From positions 23,500,001 to 23,560,000 of the forward strand of contig OX485804.1 in NCBI GenBank assembly GCA_950295325.1: DNA of 60,000 nucleotides. Reading direction: 5' to 3'. The DNA is from Polytrichum commune (lineage: Eukaryota > Streptophyta > Polytrichopsida > Polytrichales > Polytrichaceae). A program made the position numbers and the translations under genes. The notes under the pieces were generated by a model. It did not search any database. It was not told where the DNA came from and was given only the letters and a program-made list of their open reading frames with translations. Below, one piece after another: positions 35,866 to 47,515 of the stretch. Each line of letters starts with the position of its first letter. Positions within the stretch are counted from its first letter, which is position 1.

Positions 35866-35866
<1 letters not shown>
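34791..35866. other. Intergenic, no gene seen
   Basis: AT-rich, with a short AGAAAAA repeat near 34875-34900. Nothing else was recognised. Confidence 0.45.

Positions 35867-35897
<31 letters not shown>
35867..35897. repeat. (AC)n microsatellite
   Basis: About 15 AC dinucleotides in a perfect run. Confidence 0.9.
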
Positions 35898-35903
<6 letters not shown>

Positions 35904-35939
35904 GTGCATAAAATCACAATAATGCAAGTGACATTCACT

Positions 35940-36060
35940 TGAATCCAACAAAGTGGCATCAATCCATCATCCATCACAATATATGTTCACTTATTCATAA
36001 GAAGTGTCATCTGAAAAGTTACCGTAGTGACCATAAAATACCACATGATATTTAGTGTAG
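35940..36060. repeat. Partial copy of the 24019-24405 TIR element
   Basis: ATATGTTCACTTATTCATAA, GAAGTGTCATC, then GTGACCATAAAATACCACAT and ATTTAGTGTAG follow the order of the right half of the element at 24019-24405. The left end is not found. Confidence 0.55.
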
Positions 36061-36339
36061 ATCTCCACACGTAGATTTTTTCAATCAAACATGGATCAAC
36101 GTGCATGACCTCGCACGGATAAGTTGGAAGAAGCCATATGGCAACATAAATAAAGAAGGTGGGGGGGGGGGGGGAGCAATTATTGTTAAAGTTACTAAGA
36201 CATGTATAGACATGAGGAAAGAAGTGATTCGTCACATGATGGGTCTACCAAAGAACGATTCATAAGAGACTTGGTGTTGGGAATGTTGGAACATGGTGCT
36301 CAACAAGCAAACAACCCCCTCCACATATAGTTCACTACA

Positions 36340-36640
36340 AGTGGCCCGATAGTGTGTATGTTTGACAAATTTCATTTGACGCTCGACTTCAAATCCAAAG
36401 TGTCACATGACATTTTCAAAAACGAAAAATGAATGTCAATTGACGTCCACATTTATATTTCCTAAAATGTCACCTCAATGTCACATGCCTATTAGTACGT
36501 GTCATTTCAATATTTAAAGTGTTAATTGACGTGTGGTGTTTTTCTTCACAAGTCACAGTACATGTCAATATCTGAATCGTGTGTGTCAATTGACATGCAA
36601 TTTATTTTTGTGCAAGTTTTTGCGTGTCAAATGTCAAAAA
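36340..36640. repeat. Cluster of TGTCA/TGACA motifs and GTCAATTGAC palindromes
   Basis: Over about 300 bp there are more than a dozen TGTCA or TGACA pentamers. These include the palindromes TGTCAATTGACG (36433), GTTAATTGACG (about 36524) and GTGTCAATTGACATG (about 36586). It could be a degenerate tandem or fold-back element, or a cluster of binding sites. No gene is close. Confidence 0.5.
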
Positions 36641-37299
36641 TATGGAAAACCTCTATAAAAAATACACATTGGGCCCAATCTCGTCCCAATTCATACATGA
36701 ACAAGGCGTGTCTTTCCCCCAAGTGGAGCTAACCAAACAAACCTTATTGTTTTTGGTTTCAATGGAGTTATCTGTAAAGTCCCTCAAAGAGGGAGGGAAC
36801 CTTGAGTTTGATCCTACTTGAGGAAAACTTTCTATCAAGAGTTCATCATGTCGTCATACATTGGGGGCTATTTTGAAAGTTGGGCGAAACTTTTGGGGAC
36901 ATCCTCTTTCCACTTCGCGGATTGGCCTATGCAAGGCTAACCTGGCCCACCCATCCTAATAGGACAAGATAGGAAGCATATTTTTAACAACCCGACACCA
37001 CTCTTTGTGTATGGTAATTAGAGCATCGAGAGAACTTGGATGACTTTGTGTTCATTATCATAAACTCATGGTTTGGGACTAAACCCATGGTTTCATTTAC
37101 TTTACTTTATGAATAGCTCTAATAAGGTAAGGTATCACTACAAGGATCTCATGTCGTTGCCATTGGTTCTTTGTGGCCACAAGGTAGATTCCAAGTAGCC
37201 AAATCTATCCCCCAAATAGATTTGGTTACTTGAAATCTACCTTGTGGTGGCAAAGCATTGTTGGCATCGACACATGGTCCTTGTATATACATGTGGATT

Positions 37300-37650
37300 T
37301 TAAGTGGTCACTCTACTTAATTAGACGTCTAAGTGGTATGCGACAAGGTTGATAGTGTAGAGCGGAAACTAAAAAGACATTTGTTACAATGAAGTTGGAC
37401 TCCTATTAGTTCAAAACATAAACGCCACTCTAAACTCAACAGTGAACACAACTGGGAGGACTAAAGTGATCATATAGAGAACATGAGAATCTTCACTTCG
37501 ACCTCTTACAGTTCTCCATCTCTACTCCGATTAAGAATCTTAGAATGATAATCTTTGCAATCGGTAATGCTAAGCTAGATGAGATGATTCCCAAGCCGAT
37601 CTAACGGTCAAAAATGTTTGTGGAGTTCGAAGTGCCCACAATAAGGCCAC
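37300..37650 (-). repeat. Dispersed repeat family D, copy 7
   Basis: Minus-strand reading gives GTGGCCTTATTGTGGGCACT, CATCTCATCTAGCTTAGCA, CCTCCCAGTTGTGTTCACTG, ACAAATGTCTTTTTAGTTTC and GTCGCATACCACTTAGAC. This is the longest intact order of family blocks in the window. Confidence 0.72.
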
Positions 37651-37779
37651 GTACCTAAACAGTGTGTGATAATTAGGAATAAATTAAGCTTGTAAGCATG
37701 TACTAAGAAGGAGTAGCCACGTACTACAGGATCCAGAGTTTACGCTCCCAGTGGCCAATCAGGTGGGTACAACACACAC

Positions 37780-37804
37780 TTTAATTTAATTTAATTTAAT
37801 TTAA
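37780..37804. repeat. (TTTAA)n microsatellite
   Basis: Five tandem TTTAA units upstream of the RMA promoter region. Confidence 0.85.
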
Positions 37805-38905
37805 GACTAGAAATAAATAAACACGCAGAAATAGTGTGCAAGGAAAGTAGAAGCCTCCAGAGAGTCCCTCCCCAGTAAGCGTCGCGTTCCTCTCTGCCTA
37901 CCCGGGACCCGGAGGACGGTAGGCCGCGACCACCTCGCGGCATACGATCGCAGGGCACGAACTACACAGACCGTTGGACGGCGACCTGCACTCCTAATGC
38001 TCGTCCCGCTCTCGCATTTCCGTGTGTCTCTTCTTCCTTTTCTTGCTGTGGCCACTCCTTGCGAAAAGCGTGTGTGTCACTCCCGCGTGTGGCTCACCGC
38101 CTTCGTCGTGATTCCTCACGCCATTTGGCAATTAGACATCTTCTCCAGCCCACTCCGTGCATGCCATAACTCATTCGGAGGCCATAGCTGGATCTGTTGC
38201 CACTTACGCATGTTAGGGTTTAGCAGGATCAAGAAAAACTAGGAGACTTAGGTCATCGGATTTGGCAAAAATGATAATCACCGTCTCTGGCTTTTTGTTT
38301 TCGTCTCTCTTGTCACGCCTGTTGCTCGTGTAGAATTACGAACAGCACTGGTTGTGGTTACGGAGTCTGATTGGTTTGCATCCTTGGAGTCGGGGTCAAG
38401 TTGCGGCCGTTTGTGACTTTATTTTGCGGTGTTTGGCGATTCGGAGTAGACGGGGGTTTGGAAGCTTGGGGAGTTTTCTTGGCGGGGGTTACGTTGTGGT
38501 AGGCATAACTGTGAAGCAATTTTTTTAGTGTAGTTTCGTTTGGGGGATTTGACCTCTGTGCAGGGGAAGTCCGTATTTTGGACACGGTGGCTGCAGGACT
38601 TTCTAGAGACTACGGAGAGGAAGTTACTGGGAAGGTGGATTGTGTATCTTGACCTAACCGGCTGTTACCTGAGATTCTCATTTCTATTTGTATTTTTGAA
38701 GAAGGAGAAAGAGATTACGGCTCGGCAGCGCCGATAGAGCGCTTCAATCGCCTTGTCCATATCCTAGTAGGGGATTCGATTTGTCTTCATCACCTCTTAT
38801 TGCGTACAGGCTTTAGGAAGGGAGGGAGAGTCTCCTATGTGATGAGGGATCCTGGTATATGTGGGGTCAGGGTGTGATTGTCTTTCATCTTCTGCTCTTC
38901 TGTCG
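37805..38905. other. Upstream region of the RMA gene
   Basis: Higher GC than the desert to its left. It probably includes the promoter and leader of the RING gene. Open frames such as 37997-38242 have no recognised domain. No core promoter element could be fixed. Confidence 0.4.
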
Positions 38906-38910
38906 GGATC

Positions 38911-39304
38911 ATCGATCTACATAGCCGCGAGTAGAGGAGGGTTTGACAGCTTCTTCGATTGGAGGGAGGAAGGTTTTTTGAGGATTTCTACATGCGACGT
39001 GGATAGTTTATTTTGCAATTGACTACGTGCTCTCCAATTTGATTGGCCGGTAGGGTAATAAGAGGGTGGACATCAATCGTTCTGACCTATCTTTATATGA
39101 TTTCTGGGAGCATTGATCTACATAGCCGCGAGGAGAGGAGATTTTGACACCTTCTTTTCATTGGGTTTTTCAAGCATTTCTATGTGCGACGTGGATAGTT
39201 TATCTTACTTCGGACTCGACTATATTCACCCAAGTTTGATTGGCTGGTAGGGGTATAGGGGGTGGACGTCAATCGCTTCGACCTACTTTATAGGTTTCTG
39301 GGAG
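38911..39304. repeat. 201-bp tandem duplication directly upstream of the RMA start codon
   Basis: Unit 38911-39111 and unit 39112-39304 both contain GATCTACATAGCCGCGAG, ATGCGACGTGGATAGTTTAT (GTGCGAC in unit 2), TTTGATTGGC.GGTAGGG, GGTGGAC.TCAATCG and TTTCTGGGAG. Unit 2 ends 16 bp before the ATG at 39321, so the copies lie in the leader, a leader intron or the proximal promoter. Confidence 0.85.
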
Positions 39305-39320
39305 TTTTGAAGCAAAGGGA

Positions 39321-40103
39321 ATGATAGAAGGCACAGTCTCGGTGCAAGGCAGAGCTGGAAGCACGGAGGACAAATCCCAGGATTGTGTCCAAGCGGAGTG
39401 CAGTATGAAGCAAGGGGAAGATGGGGCTAGCTCCCAGGTTCATCCTGGGACCAACCCTGCTGGAGGTGAAGATACCTCTGCAGCAGCAGGGACAAGTGAT
39501 CAGGGCGGAAGTTTCGATTGCAACATATGCCTGGAGCTTGCACAAGATCCGGTGGTAACACTATGTGGTCATCTGTTTTGCTGGCCATGCCTTTACCGAT
39601 GGCTTCAGATGCACAGCATATGTCAGGAGTGCCCTGTCTGTAAAGCGAGTGTGGAAGAGGAGAAGGTCATACCTCTTTATGGCAGGGGGAAGGTGAATTG
39701 TGTGGACCCTCGCACGAAAGCCGTTCCGGGGCTTAACATTCCTCATCGCCCTGCAGGCCAACGACCTGAGACTGCTAGGCATGCTGAGCATCACTACCAG
39801 CATCATGGATTCAATTTCATGGCTGGCCCTCCTGGTCCTGCGGCGACAGCGCGGTTTGGTAACATCACTTTGTCTGCTGGATTTGGGTTGTTTCCTTCCC
39901 TGTTTGGATTCCAATTACATGGGTTTCCAGAAGCAAGTGGAATAGGAGGTGCTGGCATACATCTCGGCACAGCGGGAGGATTGGCTGGCAGCCATATCCA
40001 TCCGACTCAACCCTCTATGCCTGATCAACAGCAGGAGGCTCTTCTCTCGCGGTTACTGCTGCTCCTTGGGGTTTTTGTGATTGTATGCCTCCTCCTCTTC
40101 TGA
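39321..40103 (+). CDS. RING membrane-anchor E3 ubiquitin ligase (RMA/RNF5-like)
   Basis: Intronless 260-aa protein. Residues 1-62 are polar and disordered-looking. Residues 65-108 form a C3HC4 RING: C67/C70, C82, H84, C87/C90 and C104/C107, within FDCNICLELAQDPVVTLCGH and LFCWPCLYRW. It is followed by the family hallmark KVIPLYGRGK and by the PHRPAGQRPE block. The last 20 residues (about 241-260, LLSRLLLLLGVFVIVCLLLF) form one hydrophobic tail anchor. RMA/RNF5 ligases sit in the ER membrane with the RING facing the cytosol and take part in ubiquitin-dependent turnover and trafficking of membrane proteins. The ATG at 39321 is the first in frame after the upstream duplication. All zinc ligands are present. 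Which of the land-plant RMA paralogues it corresponds to cannot be told. Confidence 0.95.
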   Translation: MIEGTVSVQGRAGSTEDKSQDCVQAECSMKQGEDGASSQVHPGTNPAGGEDTSAAAGTSDQGGSFDCNICLELAQDPVVTLCGHLFCWPCLYRWLQMHSICQECPVCKASVEEEKVIPLYGRGKVNCVDPRTKAVPGLNIPHRPAGQRPETARHAEHHYQHHGFNFMAGPPGPAATARFGNITLSAGFGLFPSLFGFQLHGFPEASGIGGAGIHLGTAGGLAGSHIHPTQPSMPDQQQEALLSRLLLLLGVFVIVCLLLF

Positions 40104-40950
40104 ATTTCACGTACGGCATTCGAAAGCCACGCAAAGGTTGAAATGGCAGAGTCTTGCCTGGACATGTTCTGCCAAGCTGATCGGGACTGTAACTTGCTCT
40201 GGCATTGGAGCACAATGTATTGGATTGGAGAACAGGGGCAGAGCAGCTGGATCAGCTATGAATTGTGGTCATTGGTTTCAATGGTTTGAGAAGAACTTGG
40301 GGTTGAGGAGCGAGAGGCTACTAATTTACCCGGCCATGGATGAGAAGAAGTTGCATTTAGGGAAGAGATGATCAGTTATGGTAGTCGTTATTGCGAGCAA
40401 GCAACGCAAAGGTCTCTGTACAGGTGGGCCTCGTGTTTGTTTATCGACAAGAAACTTTCAGAAACCTGGAATCTGAGACGCACCCTATGGTCAGGAATAG
40501 GGTTTAGCTTGCAAAGATTGGCCGACAACATACAAGTCCAGGTTTTCTGCATTGTACCTTGTGAATAGAAGAGAGATGATTGTTCTGGGAGAAGGAAAAA
40601 TTAATGGTAGGAAAGAGGGTTTGAGGTATGGAAGTTGAGAGAGAGAACATGCAAATGGAACAGATTACACTTCCATGTTCCTGGCTGCAATTTCTGTGTT
40701 GCTTCCTCATTGGTATTGTACAATATATATTGTTTGTTCATCAGCAACAGCCTCGTATTGTGTACATTTGTGTCGTGCTTCAATGTGAACTGTGTGGTTT
40801 CTTACCATTTCTTTTGATGGTTTCCTTATGATTGCACTGATTAAAAAAGATTAACTGTCTCTTATGATTCACTGGTTACTCTCATTTGCTTACATTATTT
40901 GAATGCCATTACTGACGAGAATTTAATTCTGGAGCTGGTATTTGTTATTC
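40104..40950. other. RMA 3' flank
   Basis: Probably contains the RMA 3' UTR. Short open frames here have no domain. Confidence 0.45.
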
Positions 40951-40952
40951 CA

Positions 40953-41004
40953 CATTGGTCACCGGTGACCGGCAATTGTGACCGGCAATTGCCGGTGACC
41001 AATG
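40953..41004. repeat. Compound palindrome downstream of the RMA gene
   Basis: Outer arms CATTGGTCACCGG pair with CCGGTGACCAATG. Nested inside are two palindromes, GGTCACCGGTGACC and ACCGGCAATTGCCGGT. Several alternative hairpins are possible. It resembles the CCGGCAATTAGCC motif of repeat A only loosely. It could be a small fold-back element or an RNA 3' structure. Confidence 0.75.
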
Positions 41005-42480
41005 CTTGAAAGTATATTAGAAAGTTATACCATTCACACAGGACAGGTATCTTGTATAACAAAGACATAACAACAACCTTCTATCGGCAGAGTTTACGTC
41101 TCCGCTCTTTTGATGGACATGAGCAGGCCTTATGGAAATTCCTTTCAATGTGGAATTTATTCATTTTAGGTTGGCATATTTTAGCTTGTGTAAATATCAA
41201 TATGGTTAGTAGTAACTTCTCACTTACATTCTTCCTCATCCTTTCCTGAGTTATTAGGACTGCATCTTCTACAATACGGTGTCTAGGTCATTAAGAATTA
41301 CGAAAAAGCGTAAAGTATTCAGCTTACATTTAAGCACTCCATTCTGCTTAGAATCTTCCACCACTATAATATATGCAATTTGAGCCCATCGTATTAAGTT
41401 TCTCACCAAAACAAATGAATCTTGTAAGCTAATCGACCGGATATACGCTGATAATTTCTATAAAGAAACGAATGTAACTGAGCGACTCGTATCGATAACG
41501 TTGTATGTCTAAACAGTAGTGAACATGTGAGCATTCCGTCAAAAGCAAATCGGTCGAGTCCAATCTACGGGCCTTTGGCTATCTCTAAATCTCCAACAAG
41601 AAAATCATCACTGAATTATCGGTCATATTAGTAAAATCAATCACAAAGCATACGACAGCGTTTTCTCTGGTTTTCACTTGGAGACTCGTCCAAATATAAA
41701 GATTGCGATAATTCAGTTCATATTGAGCACGAACCGAAGCTGATTTTCATCCCCATAGTGATACTTTGGGCACTCAACGGGGAACACCCAGATGAGGCTA
41801 CTCCAAGATAGACAATTCAAGAGCTCCAGCAGATTTGAGTGCATAATAACTGACAACTAGATTAGCTGCAAATGCTTCAACCACCGAGAAACGTGCAATC
41901 GGCATTAGTGCAGACAACACATTGAGCGCCCAAAATATTTGCTCCATGAAATTCCGGAAGATGTAGCAATCATATAATACACCAGAATTCCACTTTGAAC
42001 ACAGGATATAATGCCTATGGTCTGATACCAAGTTTTCTGGGTGCGTACTACATCCTGAAACTTGTATCTAAATTCTGTCTTGTTATAATATGCACGACCT
42101 GAAGTGCTTCACGTTTTGAAAAATGAGTTGAAGGTTAGAACCAATGCATGATGACATGGTGCACAAAGCTTTTGCAAGAGCTTGTAGGAGACTATTATGA
42201 GTCAATAGGCACCGATACTAGACACACACAAACATCATAAAGCACATGATGTCTGACACCAGGCGTATGGATTTAGACCCCATGCGAGGTACAGCACAGA
42301 AAACTGGGAAGATTTTCACTGCAGCAACATCATCTGCAGCATCACATGTCATTGTGTTAAAGAATTAAAGGCTAATACTCAAAGAATAGACCGACCACCT
42401 AAGTCAATGGCAAAACATGAGTTTAACATGAGACATTGATGGGTTTCCTCAATTCAGCGACGCTTACAGGGTGAAGATTT
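41005..42480. other. Intergenic between convergent RMA and CKS1
   Basis: Holds the 3' flanks of both genes. The minus-strand open frame at 41798-42031 has no recognised domain and probably lies in or beyond the CKS1 3' UTR. Confidence 0.45.
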
Positions 42481-43302
42481 TCAGGCCTTCATGCCCGCCT
42501 GCTGAACAGTGGTGGCAGTGGGCTGTTGGTTTTGCTGATAATTCAGAGGTCTCCGGAAGAGCATAATGTGGGGCTCAGGTCGATGAATAGCGTAGTGCAC
42601 CCACCCGCGTGATTGCTGGACTCCGATTCCACGCCATTCTGCCTGTTGCCACGACATGATCTCAAAAACAACGAAAAAAAAATCTGTGGACGCGGTCCTT
42701 TAAGATGGCCAATTCTGAAAGCAGTTCACTTATCTCGTGCATGCGCGATGTTTGAACTAGTGTGCAAAGCTCTTGTACAAGCTACAGAGGCTTGACAATA
42801 AATTGCTGGTAATCAGCAAAAGAGATGTTCAACTCGTACCCATTACAAATATAAGTAAAAAGGCAAAAGAATATATACCTCAGAGAGAAGACGGTTTTTG
42901 GGGAGCAATTTGGCGATATCAGGGGGAAGCACGACGTGCCTGGAACACCAATATTTAAAATGGCAAGTCTACATAACTACTGAAGGATTGCACACACCGA
43001 GTAACTAAAATAGGAAACGATTCAAACAAGATCCTCGATGCTTAACCTTCCTACGATACGATCAATCTCTTAGATGCAAATGATTCGAAGAACATGAAAG
43101 AAACATCCTGAATCTCGCAAGCCTAGACCGCAGCCGGATCACACAGACCTAATCTGACAATCTCGTAAGCATCCCCTGCTTGCTACTTAGCACACTAAGG
43201 CAGACATCCCCCAACTTTCACTATAAGAAGGGTATCAAGAAGCGCACACCTGTACTCGTAAGTGTCGTCGAAGTACTTCTCCGAATACTGGATCTGAGGC
43301 AT
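42481..43302 (-). CDS. CKS1: Cyclin-dependent kinase regulatory subunit (CKS1)
   Basis: Small CDK-binding adaptor that docks phosphorylated substrates to cyclin-CDK complexes in cell-cycle control. Coding exons on the minus strand: 43302-43250, 42939-42879 and 42642-42481. Together they make 276 nt, 91 aa plus stop; plant CKS proteins are usually about 85-95 aa. The protein starts [20 protein letters not shown], continues [18 protein letters not shown], then [20 protein letters not shown] and [17 protein letters not shown], with a Gln/Thr-rich tail ending GMKA. The CDK-binding HxPEPHILLFRRPL-type block and the anion-pocket residues are conserved. The usual Asn/Glu before EW is Ala here, a minor change at an exon junction. 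A leader intron, 43533-43342 (donor GTGAGC, acceptor TTTGCTTCAG), is inferred upstream of the ATG. It is transcribed in the same direction as TFIIE-beta, 4.2 kb away. Confidence 0.96.
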
Positions 43303-43730
43303 CTTTCCCACACTCAATTCCTCGTTCGCGATGCCACTTCCCTGAAGCAAATTCAAAGGGAAAAAAAAGAAGGGGGGGGCAGTGAGATACGGGAAAAACA
43401 CATTCCACCACGAATAAATGGCGACATCGTATTGACGAACGATAATGCCTCATTGCATCACGAGACGTCCAGGGGTAAAGTTTCACATCACGGCACGGCG
43501 GGGAATGGCAAGCAGGGTGGTATGGCAGCTCACCAGAAGCGCGAAGAATGGAGACAATGCAAACCCTGAGCGTCTCTGATACACTTGTTGTTGAAACCCT
43601 AGGGCAAGCTGCGAGAGGAGAGACGGCGAGCAAACCACAAGAAGTGACAAGATGCGAGAGAGGTCAAGAGTGAGAGTGAGACACATGAGTGAGGGGGAAA
43701 TTCAAAATGGCCTCCGCCGCTCCCGCACGG
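43303..43730 (-). promoter_or_regulatory. CKS1 leader with 5' UTR intron, and proximal promoter
   Basis: A GT-AG intron of 192 bp (43533-43342) fits the minus strand, with a pyrimidine-rich stretch before the acceptor. Upstream, a CT-rich leader (CTCTCACTCTTGACCTCTCT) extends to about 43680. Open frames here on both strands are considered chance. Confidence 0.5.
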
Positions 43731-46700
43731 TTCTAGACGTCCTGGTGGGTGGCGGCTGCGGCTGGCCCCCGGTCAGTTGGCCTGGCTACCCCGGATAAGT
43801 TATCATTTCAATTCCCCCACCCGACTTCAGCGCCACTATCATTGGCCAAGGGCTGTGATGTGATTGTAATCAATCACTCATCCAAAAGCAGGAAGCTCAT
43901 CAGAACTCATCACTGTTTTTCATCCATACGGATGAATACCATCCTTGATTCCCAGGGCCACTCGGTTATGAATGGTAATCATCTCAAATAGGTGGATGAC
44001 TCACCCCCTCTCGCGGCTCATCATCCACTCGCCTCTCATCTAGTCCGCACCGGTCATTGAAACTTATCCAAATGTAGTATTGTGTAACATTAAGGCGAAC
44101 TTTGTGTATTCATGGATTTTCCAACTATAGTGCGAAGACATATGTGTGATTATGTTCTCAACGAAGCACGATTTGGGAGTTCTATTGATATATCAGACCC
44201 TCCCCCTTAAATATCGTAGGGAAGAAAAACACACACAAAGACACGTCACCACCGCCTACTACTCTAAATGGTATTAGTAAACACATACAATGGCTTCTAG
44301 TCCGTGCTCATAACCTCTATCCCTCATTGATGATCTAACACATTGCAAGCTACACTGAGCACCAATTTCACTTCCCAAAAATACCTCAAATAACTAGCAC
44401 AGTAAGAACTTCAAACAAAATTGCAACTGTAGTTCAGTATAGTTGCAACCATAGTTGGATGTGAGGGTATTACACAAAACTTGACCTCCGTGAGTCTTAT
44501 AAACAAATTGCGGCATTGCAAGGAGATTGTAAGACTCCCATGAACCATGTGCAAGACATGAGAGATTTACACAAAAACTCACCTTCCATGAATCCTAAAA
44601 GCACTGAGACCCAAACACCCAACAATATAGATACATCACACTCCCAACCACCTTACATTACCAAACTCCCCTGTCATATGACATGTGGCATGTCCACCAC
44701 AAAACACCTACCCCAACCACCGCCTGCCAATTCCATCGCTTTGCCATAAAACATAGGAATTTTGACTTTTGTGTGGTCGCAACCTTTCAAGTGTAGTGTA
44801 TAAACATACCTATATTAATTCTAAACTACATATTTAGCGAGGGTTGAAAAGTAATGTGGGCTCTAGGGATTTTTTGTGGTCCACACTAATGGGACAATTT
44901 AGTGCACTTAGTTGTGCCTAAGACTTTAACAAACTCCCTACTTTCACCCTCCCATGAAACCTAGCACTTCCAATTTATTAGGCAATGTACAAAGCTCGTT
45001 TTCCTCAAACATGACTTAGAAAGGAAACATGATCGTCAATTGTAAAACATTACTCGAAGTGAAGATGTTAGTCATGGAAATGTGGCTCAAAATATCTTTC
45101 ATATGTGGATAGGGTTTTGAGAAATAAATGTTGTGGATAAGTCAATGATTTTTGTAAGGCTAACTCATGCTATGACTGTCAACTTGTATGCACTAACTAT
45201 TTCCCTATTGACAAAACTAAGCATATTGGAACAAATCAATTGACTACAACAACAAGAAATTTGATATTGTGACAACCTTCCTCATCAAACAATGGATAAG
45301 TATATATCAAGGCCCTCACGTACCCAACCAACTCTTACACAAAAACTTGTTTTACTTGTAGTATAATACGAGGCGGGGTTGCAACATAACATTGTTGAGC
45401 GGCTATGGCTTGGAAATAAATAAAGTGTTGAGTATGCCACAAATCCATGTAGTGACTATCAAAACACATGGTTTGTAGGTTTTAAGCCAAATTAGGAAAA
45501 TCTATCAACATATGGATCTAGATTAAGCCGCTCCATATCAAATCTAGTAACAAAGTGGTACTCCCTCCTTGTGATCTCCAGTGGGATAGAGAGTGTAATA
45601 CATAATGACACCAATAAACAATTTGAAAACTTGCATATTTCAATTTCAACTTCACACATAAAAAATATAATGAAAAACATCCATCAATAATTTGTTAAAT
45701 ATCTCATCTATCTCATCTATCTCATCCTAAAGACAAGAAGCAAGTCCAACTTTAGTTAATGTATTGTATTCCCCCACCCCCCTTGACTTGTGGTTGATTT
45801 CTTTCAAGTGAATCCTTTTAGTTTGATTTGGGACCTCTAATATTATTTATCGAGTGAAATTGTCTTTAAAATTGAACTACAAGCTGTAATATAATTGACT
45901 ATATTTTTACCTTAAGTAAGTAATGTTGATAGGGGCCTAGCTCAAAGAGGTGGGTGTGTAGCCTTGGCCACTACATTTGTAGCATTGGGAAAGACATGAA
46001 CAATGGCTTAGGACTTGTGGTGTTCATGTAAACTCATCCATCGTGGATGGAGGGGCTCCAATTTAAAAAGTCCCCTACAAGATTGAGGGCCAATTCATTC
46101 CAATTCAACATTCACAATCTCTAACTCTATTTGTCGAGTTAAATCGTCTAAAAAAACCATTTACGTGTTATTATATGATACACTGCATTGTCACCTTCAC
46201 AACGGATGAATTTATGTAGACACCACAAATCTGTAGCCATGAACAATATCACCAACAGGCTCTTATTTACTTGGGTGCAAAGCATTGATGTTAATGTTTC
46301 CTTCATCTTTTCTTTCTTGTGTGCATATCTCATGTGGAAAGAGGGATGAGGAATCCCTCATATTGTGATATTTCTTGCTCAGTTTTAAAAGAAGTGCACT
46401 TCACTTTCTGCCACCACCGAAAAAGGGCTCATTTGAAGATGGAAACCCATTCATTCATTCACGTACCAGAGTCCTGGGCAAAATTTCTGGTAAAGGATTG
46501 CACTACCCCCAGTAAATACATCACAGAAGGCTATATTTAGCACATCCACTTTCACAGGTATGACATTTACACCTCACTCATGCATCAATTTGTGAAGAAG
46601 TCAAATTTCACAATGCATAAGCATATCCCTTGGCACACTTCAGTGAACACACCACAGGAGAGAATGCTATACAGACCATCCTTCCCAAGAAATAAAGCAC

Positions 46701-47515
46701 AAAATCTATGATTATTCGTGAGGAGCCATCTACCTGATTTCAAAAATGATTCAATTGTGAGGGATTGGCTATACTCGTGTACTTTGCATACATAAACTCT
46801 TCTTCACATCGGCTGGACAGCCAAGCAATTGCAGAGATACATGGAAGCAAGTATTCTTGTCCACTAAGAACTCCCCGCAGGAGGCAACAGGATTATTACA
46901 GCACATTTGAGATGTACAGTCCAATCCACAAAGATGTCACATAAAACAAGAGATCTTGTCTGGTACATGTCTAGTTGAGCAGACAAGAGAAGACATCGTG
47001 CTAGGAGAACATGTCAACTACAAATACATATTTGTGATATACAACGATCAACTGGTGGTTCCGCAAGTTCAAACGAAAACTTTCTTGTACAAAAGCGGCT
47101 CACTATAATTACCAAGGTCATTGCCTTTACACCATCTGCTACCTGAGAAGACACCAGGCTTGTTTGGGAGAACATGACTAATTTACAGATCCACCTTTCT
47201 TGATTAGTGCACAAATTTGAGAAATCAAAAGAGGATTTTTTTTTTTTCCTGCTAACCAGTTTGCAAACAATGATAGCACCCTTCCACATATTGCTTGTTG
47301 ATCGTTCCTTCCTCTGGTAGATGAGTGTTGGGCATTATGCTGACAAAGCCTTATGGTGGCTGGAACTTGCAATGGTAGCGTCAAGTCACAAACTATCTTG
47401 TGCAGATAGAAAAATGGACTCTGAGGAGCATAACTTCTTGAGAGATTGTGATTATAACACAACCAAGTAGGTTTTCCTCATTATGGTTCTTCAAGGAAGT
47501 TCATGTCTTAGCTGA
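43731..47515. other. Intergenic between CKS1 and TFIIE-beta
   Basis: About 3.8 kb without recognised coding exon, RNA gene or large repeat. A short CTCATCTAT triplication lies at about 45700-45728. The last few hundred bases are probably TFIIE-beta 3' UTR. Confidence 0.45.

Noticed and set aside
39561-39914. 117-codon frame antisense to the RING gene
   Set aside because: It is the shadow of a well-supported coding sequence and has no domain.
43180-43633. Frames of 129 and 132 codons around the CKS1 first exon
   Set aside because: They cross the inferred leader intron and CKS1 exon 1. Neither resembles a known protein.
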